The notes under the pieces: model-generated
What the model was told of the DNA's origin: nothing
Seen by the model: the letters and a program-made list of their open reading frames with translations, nothing else
The model's database searches: none
In this document: positions 56,096-63,735 of the stretch, piece by piece
Position numbering within the stretch: the first letter of the stretch is position 1
Layout of the letters: every line of letters begins with the position of its first letter
Assembly (NCBI GenBank): GCA_002399735.1
Contig: DHEF01000004.1
Span: 48,010-112,009, forward strand
Direction of reading: 5' to 3'
DNA from: Chitinophagaceae bacterium UBA4857
GTDB lineage: Bacteria; Bacteroidota; Bacteroidia; Chitinophagales; Chitinophagaceae
DNA length: 64,000 bases
Program-made: the position numbers and the translations under genes

Positions 56096-57294
56096 TCATT
56101 TACATATAATTTATACAAAAGTTTCTTTACCAGTCTGTAATTAGTAATTACTGACAGTAGTATTAATACTACTGCAATGGTAATAACCAACCAATGCACA
56201 ATAGAGGATAATTCCGGGCGATTGTACATAATAAAATGGTGGAAAGCCCACTGCATTATTTGAGTAGCTAGCAAGGCCCCGAATACAATAATTACGTACA
56301 TGGGGACAAAACGGCGGGAAAAATTTGCTCCTAACCATTTTGGCGAGTAGCCAATGGTTAACAACAGTTGCAGGTTATCCTTACTGCGGGCTATTACAAG
56401 CTGTAAATAGAACGAGAATAAAAGTAAAGCCAATATTACTACCAGTAACCCGAATATGCCCAAAGCGCTAAAAATGCCCTGTATTACTATCTTATTGCGT
56501 CCTAAAAGGGTTTTGTCTTTATTTAGTTTATAGCCCTTGCTGTCGAAAAATTTTAATAATTCAGTACTATTGGCATCTTTTGTTTTTATGAAAAGGCGTG
56601 ATGATAAAACAGGTTTGCCCTTGCCAAATTTTTCATTGGCCCAACTTAAAAAACTTTTGGGTACTAATACCGAGTTTACCCTGTCGCTAAATGCTACAAT
56701 ACGGCCATAAAAAACCTCATTGTTATTATTACCTTCGCAATGTACATGTACCACCATGCCGCCTGCGGTTTCTTTGGAAATCTGGGGCAGGTTTTGCCCG
56801 GGGGCAAATACATTGTATATCTCAAAAAAGTCCGACGAAAGTATGATGGGCAGGTTTTGCTGACCCGGTTGCCAGGTAAAACTGGGCGGCAACGTATCCA
56901 AAAAATCATTATCCAGGGTTTCTAAAAACATATCCGTTCTAAACGGCACCACATCACCTGCACTCAACATTACCCTGAAATCGTTGGGTAATAATGGCGA
57001 TACATTTTCAATTAAGGGATAAGCTTTAAGTTCATCAATATCCTGTTGGTTAAACAAGCTTTTTTCCGGTTGCCCCATGGTGGCATTAGTAATAGGCTTG
57101 GTTATAGAAATATAATCGTAACCATCTTTACGTATGCTACCTTCTTTAAGCAACTGCTGTATGTTAATATACATTTGTACTGAGCAAAGTAACAATAACA
57201 CACCAATGCCTAAGCCCAAAAACGAAAAGAAGCCCGAGCCGCCTTTGCCGCCGGTTAGTAATAAAGGTTTTATGGGTTTAAATGAAAGAGACAT
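56092..57294 (-). CDS. FtsX/MacB-like ABC transporter permease
   Basis: The 400-residue protein has one N-terminal helix (FSFLGLGIGVLLLLCSVQMY), a large extracytoplasmic domain (about 50-275), then three C-terminal helices starting near residue 280 (IFSALGIFGLLVVILALLLF). This is the type VII (MacB/FtsX-type) layout, which uses mechanotransmission for export, lipoprotein release or signalling. It is separated from the ATPase gene by 213 bp holding an R1 copy, so the operon may have been split by that repeat. The length is normal for a single-permease form. Confidence 0.85.
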   Translation of the reverse strand: MSLSFKPIKPLLLTGGKGGSGFFSFLGLGIGVLLLLCSVQMYINIQQLLKEGSIRKDGYDYISITKPITNATMGQPEKSLFNQQDIDELKAYPLIENVSPLLPNDFRVMLSAGDVVPFRTDMFLETLDNDFLDTLPPSFTWQPGQQNLPIILSSDFFEIYNVFAPGQNLPQISKETAGGMVVHVHCEGNNNNEVFYGRIVAFSDRVNSVLVPKSFLSWANEKFGKGKPVLSSRLFIKTKDANSTELLKFFDSKGYKLNKDKTLLGRNKIVIQGIFSALGIFGLLVVILALLLFSFYLQLVIARSKDNLQLLLTIGYSPKWLGANFSRRFVPMYVIIVFGALLATQIMQWAFHHFIMYNRPELSSIVHWLVITIAVVLILLSVITNYRLVKKLLYKLYVNE

Positions 57295-57361
57295 AGTATA
57301 AGTAAAAATTAAAAAGTAAAAAGAACATCAGTTATTATCCTACAATGCTTGTAAGTTTTTT

Positions 57362-57440
57362 GTTGACCAGCTGCATTGCTACTACCATCGTCTGTTGTGT
57401 CACTCACTGCATCGTTCAGTAATTCTATTGGGCATTGTGT
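57362..57440 (+). repeat. R1 repeat between ABC ATPase and permease genes
   Basis: GACCAGCTGCATTGCTACTA, TCGTCTGTTGTGTCACTCAC and CAGTAATTCTATTGGGCATT blocks form a good copy. Together with the inverted copies at 58199-58370 it brackets the ATPase gene. A simple TTTCCAAATCATCAAATCACC repeat lies at 57475-57500. Confidence 0.75.
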
Positions 57441-57507
57441 CAGTTTCCTACGCTATCGGAAAACCTCATTAACAAATTTCCAAATCATCAAATCACCAAA
57501 TTCTGTA

Positions 57508-58149
57508 TTACAAATAATAAATACTGGTGTACGGATAAAAATCTATTTTTTCCAAATCGGCTAAAATTACGGTGGCATTACGCAGTTTAGCTTCTTCAAT
57601 AATTAATGCCATAGCTTTTTCGGCATTGGCATTATCTAAATGGCTAAAAGGTTCGTCCAACAATAAATAATCAAATGGTTGTAATAACGATCGTATAATG
57701 GCTACACGCTGCTGCTCGCCGTAGGAGCAGGTTTTACCTTTGGAGTGTAACTTGCTGCCAACACCCAAACGCTGTGCCATTTCCAACACCTTATCACCAT
57801 TGTGGTATGGGTTAAGCTGTCGTTTAATTTCCAGGTTTTCTAAAACCGTTGGCTCGGGTAGTAATTTCATATCTTGAAAAACAATGCTCACATTATTACT
57901 GCGGGCCTTTGCAAAATCTTCAGGCGTGTAATTTTTTAGCGAGTTGTTATCGTATTTTACTTCGCCGTTGTATTGGTTACGCATGCCATACAAAAAATGC
58001 ATGAACGATGTTTTACCGCTTCCGGATGGGGCCACAATTTTTACCAGCTCCCCTTTGTTAAATTGTATGTTCTTACCCCATATATCTGAGGTATTGGCAC
58101 GTTGTGCATCAAAGTAAGTTGGTAGTAAGTTATTAATGGATAGTATCAT
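57508..58149 (-). CDS. ABC transporter ATPase (MacB/LolD-like) with atypical H-loop
   Basis: The 213-residue protein has Walker A (APSGSGKTSFM), a Q-loop (VFQDMKLLPE), signature CSYGEQQRVAI (instead of LSGGQQ) and Walker B (YLLLDEPFSHLD). The usual switch histidine after Walker B is absent: the region reads ATVILADLEKIDF where T-H-D or a similar H-containing motif is expected. The enzyme would power the downstream permease. The missing His suggests slow or altered ATP turnover, or a clade-specific replacement. It lies between inverted R1 copies. Confidence 0.88.
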   Translation of the reverse strand: MILSINNLLPTYFDAQRANTSDIWGKNIQFNKGELVKIVAPSGSGKTSFMHFLYGMRNQYNGEVKYDNNSLKNYTPEDFAKARSNNVSIVFQDMKLLPEPTVLENLEIKRQLNPYHNGDKVLEMAQRLGVGSKLHSKGKTCSYGEQQRVAIIRSLLQPFDYLLLDEPFSHLDNANAEKAMALIIEEAKLRNATVILADLEKIDFYPYTSIYYL

Positions 58150-58198
58150 GTATTAGCAAATAAAATAGTAAAACTTTGCTACCGGCATTGGTTGTTGT

Positions 58199-58370
58199 GT
58201 AATGCTGCATAGCGAACAGAACGTACCGCCGATAAATCAGGGTGCACCTTGCGCAATGCGCAGCAAAGTTACAGGCCGCCCGATTAAAATACGGAGTACT
58301 GCATAATGCCGAACAATGTTGCTGCAGTACAAGTGTGCGACGCAACTACAGTTGCTAGTAGCACTGCTGC
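58199..58370 (-). repeat. R1 repeats, inverted, fused double copy
   Basis: Reverse-strand blocks appear twice (CTGCATAGCGAACAGAACG, then AGTGTGCGACGCAACTACAG). Between them is a CGATTAAAATACGGAGTACT module, the reverse of that at 9180 and 45. Confidence 0.65.
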
Positions 58371-58388
58371 CCGGTACATAAAATAAAA

Positions 58389-58433
58389 CAATGGGTACAA
58401 TAATAAGCTTTAAACCTATTAATGTACCCATTG
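58389..58433 (-). terminator. Inverted repeat after DUF4836 gene
   Basis: Perfect 11-bp arms (CAATGGGTACA / TGTACCCATTG) with a 23-nt loop lie 14 bp after the stop. The minus strand continues into TTTTATTT, consistent with a terminator. Confidence 0.55.
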
Positions 58434-58446
58434 CAATAAGTATTAA

Positions 58447-60141
58447 TTATTTTTTAGGCTTTGCAGGTGCAACTACCGGAGGTGCGGGCACGGCTACGTC
58501 GGGAACTGCAACTACAGTATCAACAGGTGCATATTCAATGGTCTGCCATTTAGCTCTTTGTTGTTTTTGTAAAGCGTTCATTTTATCAGCATACTGATTG
58601 ATTTGCTTTAAACTATTAATGTTTTTGTCGCTTAACTGCACTTCCATATTGTAGGTTGATTTACCTTTTTTGTAATCGCTATTGGCCACAAACTCTAACC
58701 AGGTAGCTTTTGATAAATCCAACATGGCATTACTAATGCTGTCATCGGTCGATCTGCTGAAAGAACCTAATAGTTGAGGAATGTTAATGAAAAAATTAAG
58801 GTTATGACCTTTTAGTTTATCAGCATAGTTTGGTTTGTTGTTACCTGCTAAGAAAGTTTCCTGTGCTGCAGAATCGGTGCCAACAATAAACCAATCTTTT
58901 TCATTTTTAATAAAAATGTCGTTTGGTTTGGAAGGTCCCATTTCTTTCATAAACATGTTGTAAAGCTTATTAAACTTGTCCTGCACAACGCTAATACCAA
59001 CCACTAATTTGGGGTTTTCTTTTTCGTATGTGTAGCTTTCTGGTTTACCATCATAACCCTCGTAGGTGTTAGTTACCGGAGTTTTTTCAATGCCTGTTAG
59101 TGCAAAAGCAATATCGCCTTTAAAGGCAGCAGCAATTTCGTCTAAGCTTAAATTTTCTTTACCTAAGTAGCTGTTAGCAATACCATCGGCACCAACTAAC
59201 TTAATGACATCAATAATCATTGGTACAGACAACTTGTAAACACCGGCAGCCAATGCATCACCTGATGGTAAACGGTTAATTAAATCGGCACTAATTCCAT
59301 CTGTAGGATGTTTGTCCATTAGTTTGGCTAATTCTTTACCATAAAACTGTTCGCCACCCAATGCTATTTTACCATTTTCAAAACTTAAAGTACCGGTGTT
59401 AATGTTGCCTTCAATAAGTGTGTTAAACTTCATCATGCTTAATATACCGCCGGCTAAAGAACTGTTGTACATTTTTTCGGCACTAATCCAATAGTGTAAA
59501 TCGCCTTTACCGGTAACTAAATCAGCAAAACGTTTGTCGCTGTCCAATAGTTTTTTTCCGCTAAGTGCGTAAGTGTTTTTAGCAAAAATAAATAAGCTGT
59601 CAGTACCAAAACGGTTAGCACGGCCACCAGCGCCCATCATTTCATTAGCTACATTCATGGGGGCGTCAGCAACAAAAATAAAACGTGAACTATTCCAGGT
59701 AAGCACGGCGTTATCGTCCATGTTTGTGTAGCTCAGGTCGTCTTTCTTTTGAATATTAATGTCTTTTTTCAGGCTTTTTAAAGCGGCTTCAAAATCAGCA
59801 GCATTTTTTAATTTACCCTGAAAAGCTAAGTAGCCACCGTTATTCTGCGATTTCATGAAAAAAGCAAAGCCTGCTTTAATATCAACCCCTGATTTTTCAG
59901 GCTGGCTGATTAACGCCGTTAAAGCAGTATCGTCATTGGTTCCTTTGCTTTGTATTTCTTTATACCATTCACTGGCCTGAATTTCCTGCCAGGTAATTTT
60001 TTCACTTAAAGATTGTGAGTTGATGGTAACAACAATCGAAGCATCTTCGGGAACCAATAAGCCCGTTTTGCCCGATTTACTACAAGAGGCCAAAACCAGT
60101 ACGCCAAAAATGGCGGCCAGCGATAATAATTTTAATTTCAT
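58447..60141 (-). CDS. DUF4836 lipoprotein
   Basis: The 564-residue protein has a lipoprotein signal (GVLVLASCSKSG). It has the DUF4836 features: VPEDASIVVTINSQSL at the start, an internally repeated beta/alpha region with FAFFMKSQNNGGYLAFQGKL and TYNMEVQLSDKNINSLKQ, and a low-complexity tail rich in Val/Pro/Ala (VAVPDVAVPAPPVVAPAKPK). Function is unknown; the family is common as an outer-membrane or periplasmic lipoprotein in this phylum. ATG start, own terminator. Confidence 0.88.
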   Translation of the reverse strand: MKLKLLSLAAIFGVLVLASCSKSGKTGLLVPEDASIVVTINSQSLSEKITWQEIQASEWYKEIQSKGTNDDTALTALISQPEKSGVDIKAGFAFFMKSQNNGGYLAFQGKLKNAADFEAALKSLKKDINIQKKDDLSYTNMDDNAVLTWNSSRFIFVADAPMNVANEMMGAGGRANRFGTDSLFIFAKNTYALSGKKLLDSDKRFADLVTGKGDLHYWISAEKMYNSSLAGGILSMMKFNTLIEGNINTGTLSFENGKIALGGEQFYGKELAKLMDKHPTDGISADLINRLPSGDALAAGVYKLSVPMIIDVIKLVGADGIANSYLGKENLSLDEIAAAFKGDIAFALTGIEKTPVTNTYEGYDGKPESYTYEKENPKLVVGISVVQDKFNKLYNMFMKEMGPSKPNDIFIKNEKDWFIVGTDSAAQETFLAGNNKPNYADKLKGHNLNFFINIPQLLGSFSRSTDDSISNAMLDLSKATWLEFVANSDYKKGKSTYNMEVQLSDKNINSLKQINQYADKMNALQKQQRAKWQTIEYAPVDTVVAVPDVAVPAPPVVAPAKPKK

Positions 60142-60236
60142 GTTGTGTTTTTTATGTGTCAGTCGGTAAGTTTCTTTACACCGGATAAGACAACTTTTTT
60201 GTGATCAGGTTTTTTGAGGATACAAAGAAACAAAGA

Positions 60237-60262
60237 AAAAGCTTGCGTAAGTGCAAGCTTTT
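60237..60262 (-). terminator. Intrinsic terminator of the acyl-CoA dehydrogenase gene
   Basis: A 10-bp perfect stem (AAAAGCTTGC / GCAAGCTTTT) with a 6-nt loop and T-rich minus-strand flank lies 50 bp after the stop codon. Confidence 0.7.
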
Positions 60263-60312
60263 ATAAATGGTGGTTTAAGCCGTATAAGTATATTAATGTA
60301 GTTGATGACCGT

Positions 60313-61455
60313 TTAATGCTTCAAAATTTCACGACTAATCACCAGCTTCTGTATCTCGCTGGTACCTTCGCCGATGGTGCATAGTTTGGCATCACGGTAG
60401 TGTTTTTCTACCGGAAAATCTTTGGTATAACCATAACCACCAAAAACCTGTACCGCATCATTAGCTACTTTTACCGCTACTTCGCTGGCATAATACTTGG
60501 CCATAGCCGCCTGTTTGGTCATTGGTTGATTGCGGTTTTTAAGGTCGCATGCTTGTAAGGTTAGTAAATCGGCAGCGGCGATTTCTGTAGCCATGTCAGC
60601 CAGTTTAAACGATATACCCTGAAAACTTGCAATAGGTTTGTCAAACTGGTAGCGCTCCTGCGAATATTGCAAAGCCGCTTCGTAAGCACCTTTAGCAATA
60701 CCCAGGGAAAGGGAGGCAATAGATATACGTCCGCCGTCTAATACCTTCATGGCTTGTTTAAAACCGTCACCAACTTCACCCATGCGTTGTGTATCGGCAA
60801 TGCGGCAATTATCAAAAACCATCTCTGTGGTTTCGCTGGCACGCATACCCAATTTATTTTCTTTTTTGCCGGCACTAAAGCCCGCAGTACCTCTTTCTAC
60901 TATAAAAGCGGTAGAGTTGTTTTTTGTACGGGGCTCACCAGTACGGCAAATAACCACGGCCACATTACCGCTTTTACCATGAGTAATCCAGTTTTTTGTG
61001 CCATTAATTATCCAATGGTCACCGTCTCGGGTTGCGGTACATTTCATATTGCCCGCGTCGCTACCGGTATTAGCCTCGGTTAAGCCCCAGGCACCAATAA
61101 ACTCGGCTGTGGCCAGTTTGGGCAGGTACTTTTTCTTTTGTTCCTCGTTGCCAAAGTTTAAAATATGACCGGTACAAAGAGAGTTATGTGCGGCCACACT
61201 CAATCCTATCGATCCGCACACTTTGGATATTTCTTCAATAATCGTTTTGTATTCCACGTAACCTAAACCTGCACCGCCATATTCTTCGGGTACCAAAACG
61301 CCCATTAATCCCAATTGCCCCATGGCTTTAAATATTTCTACCGGAAATTCCTGGCTTTCATCCCAGGTCATTACATGTGGCTGTATATATTGTTTGGCAA
61401 ATTCTCTGGCGGTTTCTGCTACCTGTTGTGTTATCTCTGCTGTTTCAAAATTCAT
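60313..61455 (-). CDS. Acyl-CoA dehydrogenase
   Basis: The 380-residue flavoenzyme introduces a 2,3 double bond in acyl-CoA chains during fatty-acid or branched-chain amino-acid breakdown. The family pattern is clear: EYGGAGLGYVEYKTIIEEIS, GAWGLTEANTGSDAGNMKCT, NWITHG, and QVFGGYGYTKDFPVEKHYRD followed by IGEGTSEIQKLVISREIL. The catalytic base is probably a Glu in the E-G-T-S-E-I-Q region, as in short/medium-chain members. ATG start at 61455; normal length. Confidence 0.96.
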   Translation of the reverse strand: MNFETAEITQQVAETAREFAKQYIQPHVMTWDESQEFPVEIFKAMGQLGLMGVLVPEEYGGAGLGYVEYKTIIEEISKVCGSIGLSVAAHNSLCTGHILNFGNEEQKKKYLPKLATAEFIGAWGLTEANTGSDAGNMKCTATRDGDHWIINGTKNWITHGKSGNVAVVICRTGEPRTKNNSTAFIVERGTAGFSAGKKENKLGMRASETTEMVFDNCRIADTQRMGEVGDGFKQAMKVLDGGRISIASLSLGIAKGAYEAALQYSQERYQFDKPIASFQGISFKLADMATEIAAADLLTLQACDLKNRNQPMTKQAAMAKYYASEVAVKVANDAVQVFGGYGYTKDFPVEKHYRDAKLCTIGEGTSEIQKLVISREILKH

Positions 61456-61513
61456 ACGACTAAATGTTTTTAATAACCTTTCTAAATGTCCTTTTATACG
61501 AGTGTTTTTTATT

Positions 61514-61632
61514 TGACCAGCTTAAGTTCCCTGATTGATCGTCCCTTGCAATCCATAGGATTGGGATGTAATTTATTTCCAGTGGAAATGAATTATACAC
61601 TAACCGTTCAACAGTAGTAATGCTATTGAACT
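61514..61632 (+). repeat. R1 repeat with the same nested 35-bp module
   Basis: CCCTGATTGATCGTCCCTTG and AGTAGTAATGCTATTGAAC are R1 blocks. Between them is TTATTTCCAGTGGAAATGAA, the reverse of the module in the 18115-18241 copy. No gene is seen in 61456-61851 outside the repeat. Confidence 0.65.
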
Positions 61633-61851
61633 TTTTTCCTTGGTTACCAATCAAAATACATACCCAATTAAGGATGTAGCAATAGTAAAAAAATGTGCCA
61701 CCACAAAATTGGGATGGCACATTTACAAGGCTATTTGCCATAGGCTATGAGGCAAGCAACCAAAGCAATCGTTAAAGGCAGAACAAAAGTGCAGAATAAT
61801 ATTTAAACTAACAAATGTTAGTTTAAATATTTATAAAATAATTGCAGATTT

Positions 61852-62631
61852 TTATTCTACGGTTATTGATAGACCGTCATATGCCAGATGAATACCTGCA
61901 GGCAATTGTGCCGAAACTTGCTGGTGTAGGCCTAATTGATGCGAAATATGTGTAAAATAAGCTCTGGGTATGGCTAAATCCTGTACAATGGCTGTTGCTT
62001 CCGATAGGGTAAAATGTGAAATATGTTTTTGGTGACGTAAAGCATTTAAAGTAATGGCACTGCTGCCTTTTATTTTAGCCAACGAATCGGCATTAATAAA
62101 ATTAGCATCGGTAATATAGGTGTAGTTGCCAAACCTGAAGCCCAGAACGGGCATATTCATATGCATTACCCAAATAGGTGTTACGCTAATATCGCCAATT
62201 ACAAAATCATCATCGGTAATGGGTACAATGTTCATTTGTGGCAGGCCGGGAATATTACGGTGGTCAAAAGCATAATAAAAGTCCCGCCTGATGGCATCTT
62301 CCGTCATTTGATTGGCGTAAACAGGAATGGTTTTCTTTTGAAAAAAGTTAAAAGCCCTTATATCATCTAAACCGGCTATATGGTCACGGTGAGGGTGGGT
62401 AAAAATAACGGCATCAATCTTTTGTACTTTTTCTCTTAACATCTGGTACCTGAAATCGGGTCCCGTATCCACTATTATGCAGGTAGTGTCACTTTCTACC
62501 ATAATACTGGAACGCAGACGGGTATCTTTTTTGTCGTTAGATTGACAAACGGCGCAGTTACAGGCAATCATGGGCACGCCACTACTGGTGCCGGTTCCTA
62601 AAAAAGTTATTTTTAATTTGTTAAATAACAC
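61852..62631 (-). CDS. MBL-fold metallo-hydrolase (PhnP-like phosphodiesterase)
   Basis: This 259-residue cytoplasmic protein has the PhnP-type start FLGTGTSSGVPMIACNCAVC with a Cys-rich metal segment. The metallo-beta-lactamase motif is FTHPHRDHIAGLDDIRAFN, with later ligands in PIWVMHMNMPVLGFRFGNYT and YFTHISHQLG. Such proteins hydrolyse cyclic or other phosphodiesters; no phosphonate genes are present, so the role is open. The next gene upstream on this strand encodes a 94-residue protein 50 bp away, perhaps in the same operon. Confidence 0.9.
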   Translation of the reverse strand: MLFNKLKITFLGTGTSSGVPMIACNCAVCQSNDKKDTRLRSSIMVESDTTCIIVDTGPDFRYQMLREKVQKIDAVIFTHPHRDHIAGLDDIRAFNFFQKKTIPVYANQMTEDAIRRDFYYAFDHRNIPGLPQMNIVPITDDDFVIGDISVTPIWVMHMNMPVLGFRFGNYTYITDANFINADSLAKIKGSSAITLNALRHQKHISHFTLSEATAIVQDLAIPRAYFTHISHQLGLHQQVSAQLPAGIHLAYDGLSITVE

Positions 62632-62681
62632 AGTGGTAAAAGTAGTAAAAGCAAAACTAAACAGCAGACTAAACTTGTGTA

Positions 62682-62966
62682 TCAGGCCTGACCTTCTTCT
62701 GTGCTGTTTACAGTAACAAGCGTTCTGTATAATTTGCGGGCTTCGTCAGTCAGTAAATTTGTATCAATAGATAATTGAGGAATAAGCTCCATTAACGTGT
62801 TAATGCGGCCTTCGGTAGGTAAAAACTTATTTAAAACAACCACTTTTTTAGCTTCCAGAATGCAAAATCCGCTTTGAAAAGTACCTCTTTCATAGCGCAA
62901 AACATAGCCACATTGTTCAGGTATGGCTTCCAGTTTATCAAGTGTTGTTTGTGTATATTTTATCAT
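62682..62966 (-). CDS. Conserved hypothetical 94-residue protein
   Basis: The short soluble protein shows a mixed alpha/beta pattern: YTQTTLDKLEAIPEQCGYVL, then ERGTFQSGFCILEAKKVVVL, NKFLPTEGRINTLMELIPQL and an acidic tail. It seems to be a Bacteroidota-specific family next to MBL-fold hydrolase genes (from memory, not verified). ATG start. No function can be given. Confidence 0.65.
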   Translation of the reverse strand: MIKYTQTTLDKLEAIPEQCGYVLRYERGTFQSGFCILEAKKVVVLNKFLPTEGRINTLMELIPQLSIDTNLLTDEARKLYRTLVTVNSTEEGQA

Positions 62967-63179
62967 GCCACCGTTCGTTATAAATTACAGGTGCAATTTA
63001 CTTTATATAAAAAGGGGGTGTGTAAGTACTTTTCCACATAAAAATGTTATAAAGTGAGTAATTAACACCTTAAAGCTTAATGCGATAGTTTTAACACGGA
63101 ATTGAACCTAAAGGTTTATATATAAAACGATATTTTTGTTATGTCTTAATATTTACTCATTATTTATATTATTACTCCC

Positions 63180-63524
63180 ATGAGTAAGAAAAATAAACAG
63201 GATCGTAACGGCTTTGTATTTAGCACGAATCCAGATTTTCGATTTGAGGAAGAACAGGAAGCTGTAGAAACCCTAGCACCAGCGCAACAGCAGCTGCGTG
63301 TAAAATTGGAGACCAAACACAGGGCCGGTAAAGCGGTAACCTTAATTACTGGTTTTATTGGCTCCGATGAGGATTTACAGGAACTGGCCAAAAAATTAAA
63401 AAACTTTTGCGGTACAGGTGGCAGTGCCAAAGATGGTGAAGCCATTATACAAGGTGACCAGCGGGATAAAGTATTGGCCTGGTTATTAAAAAACGGTTAT
63501 ACAAAAACTAAACGTATAGGTTAA
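63180..63524 (+). CDS. SUI1/eIF1-like translation initiation factor (YciH family)
   Basis: The 114-residue protein has an acidic, disordered start and a SUI1 fold: LRVKLETKHRAGKAVTLITG, the loop LKNFCGTGGSAKDGEAIIQG and DQRDKVLAWLLKNGYTKTKR. In bacteria this family may influence start-codon selection on the 30S subunit; the effect in Bacteroidota is not established. It is divergent from the 94-residue gene, with a 213-bp gap, and coupled to a downstream microprotein. Confidence 0.93.
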   Translation: MSKKNKQDRNGFVFSTNPDFRFEEEQEAVETLAPAQQQLRVKLETKHRAGKAVTLITGFIGSDEDLQELAKKLKNFCGTGGSAKDGEAIIQGDQRDKVLAWLLKNGYTKTKRIG

Positions 63525-63697
63525 TGTATTGGCAGGTAGGTATTATAGGGTTGGTTTGTTGCCTGATAGGTATTTACCTGTTTGTTAAAAATGCTTTTGA
63601 AGAAGGTAAAAGCATTTTTAATGCCATTATGTTTTTAATATTGGGTGTGTTTTTAATTAGCTATGCCAGTGCTATGCTTTATGGTTGGGTAAGGTGA
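63524..63697 (+). CDS. 57-residue two-helix membrane microprotein
   Basis: The ATG overlaps the SUI1 stop by one base (TAATG), so translation is coupled. It encodes two hydrophobic helices (VGIIGLVCCLIGIYLFV and AIMFLILGVFLISYASAMLY) joined by an acidic/basic loop NAFEEGKSIF. No family is recognised. Its clean reading frame, coupling and membrane pattern argue that it is real. Confidence 0.7.
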   Translation: MYWQVGIIGLVCCLIGIYLFVKNAFEEGKSIFNAIMFLILGVFLISYASAMLYGWVR

Positions 63698-63735
63698 CGA
63701 AAGTTGTAAGTTAGAAGTAATTAAGTTTTAAGATT

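Noticed and set aside
61460..61741. 93-codon minus-strand ORF upstream of the acyl-CoA dehydrogenase gene
   Set aside because: It runs through the R1 copy and its nested module; composition is not protein-like and no family is recognised.
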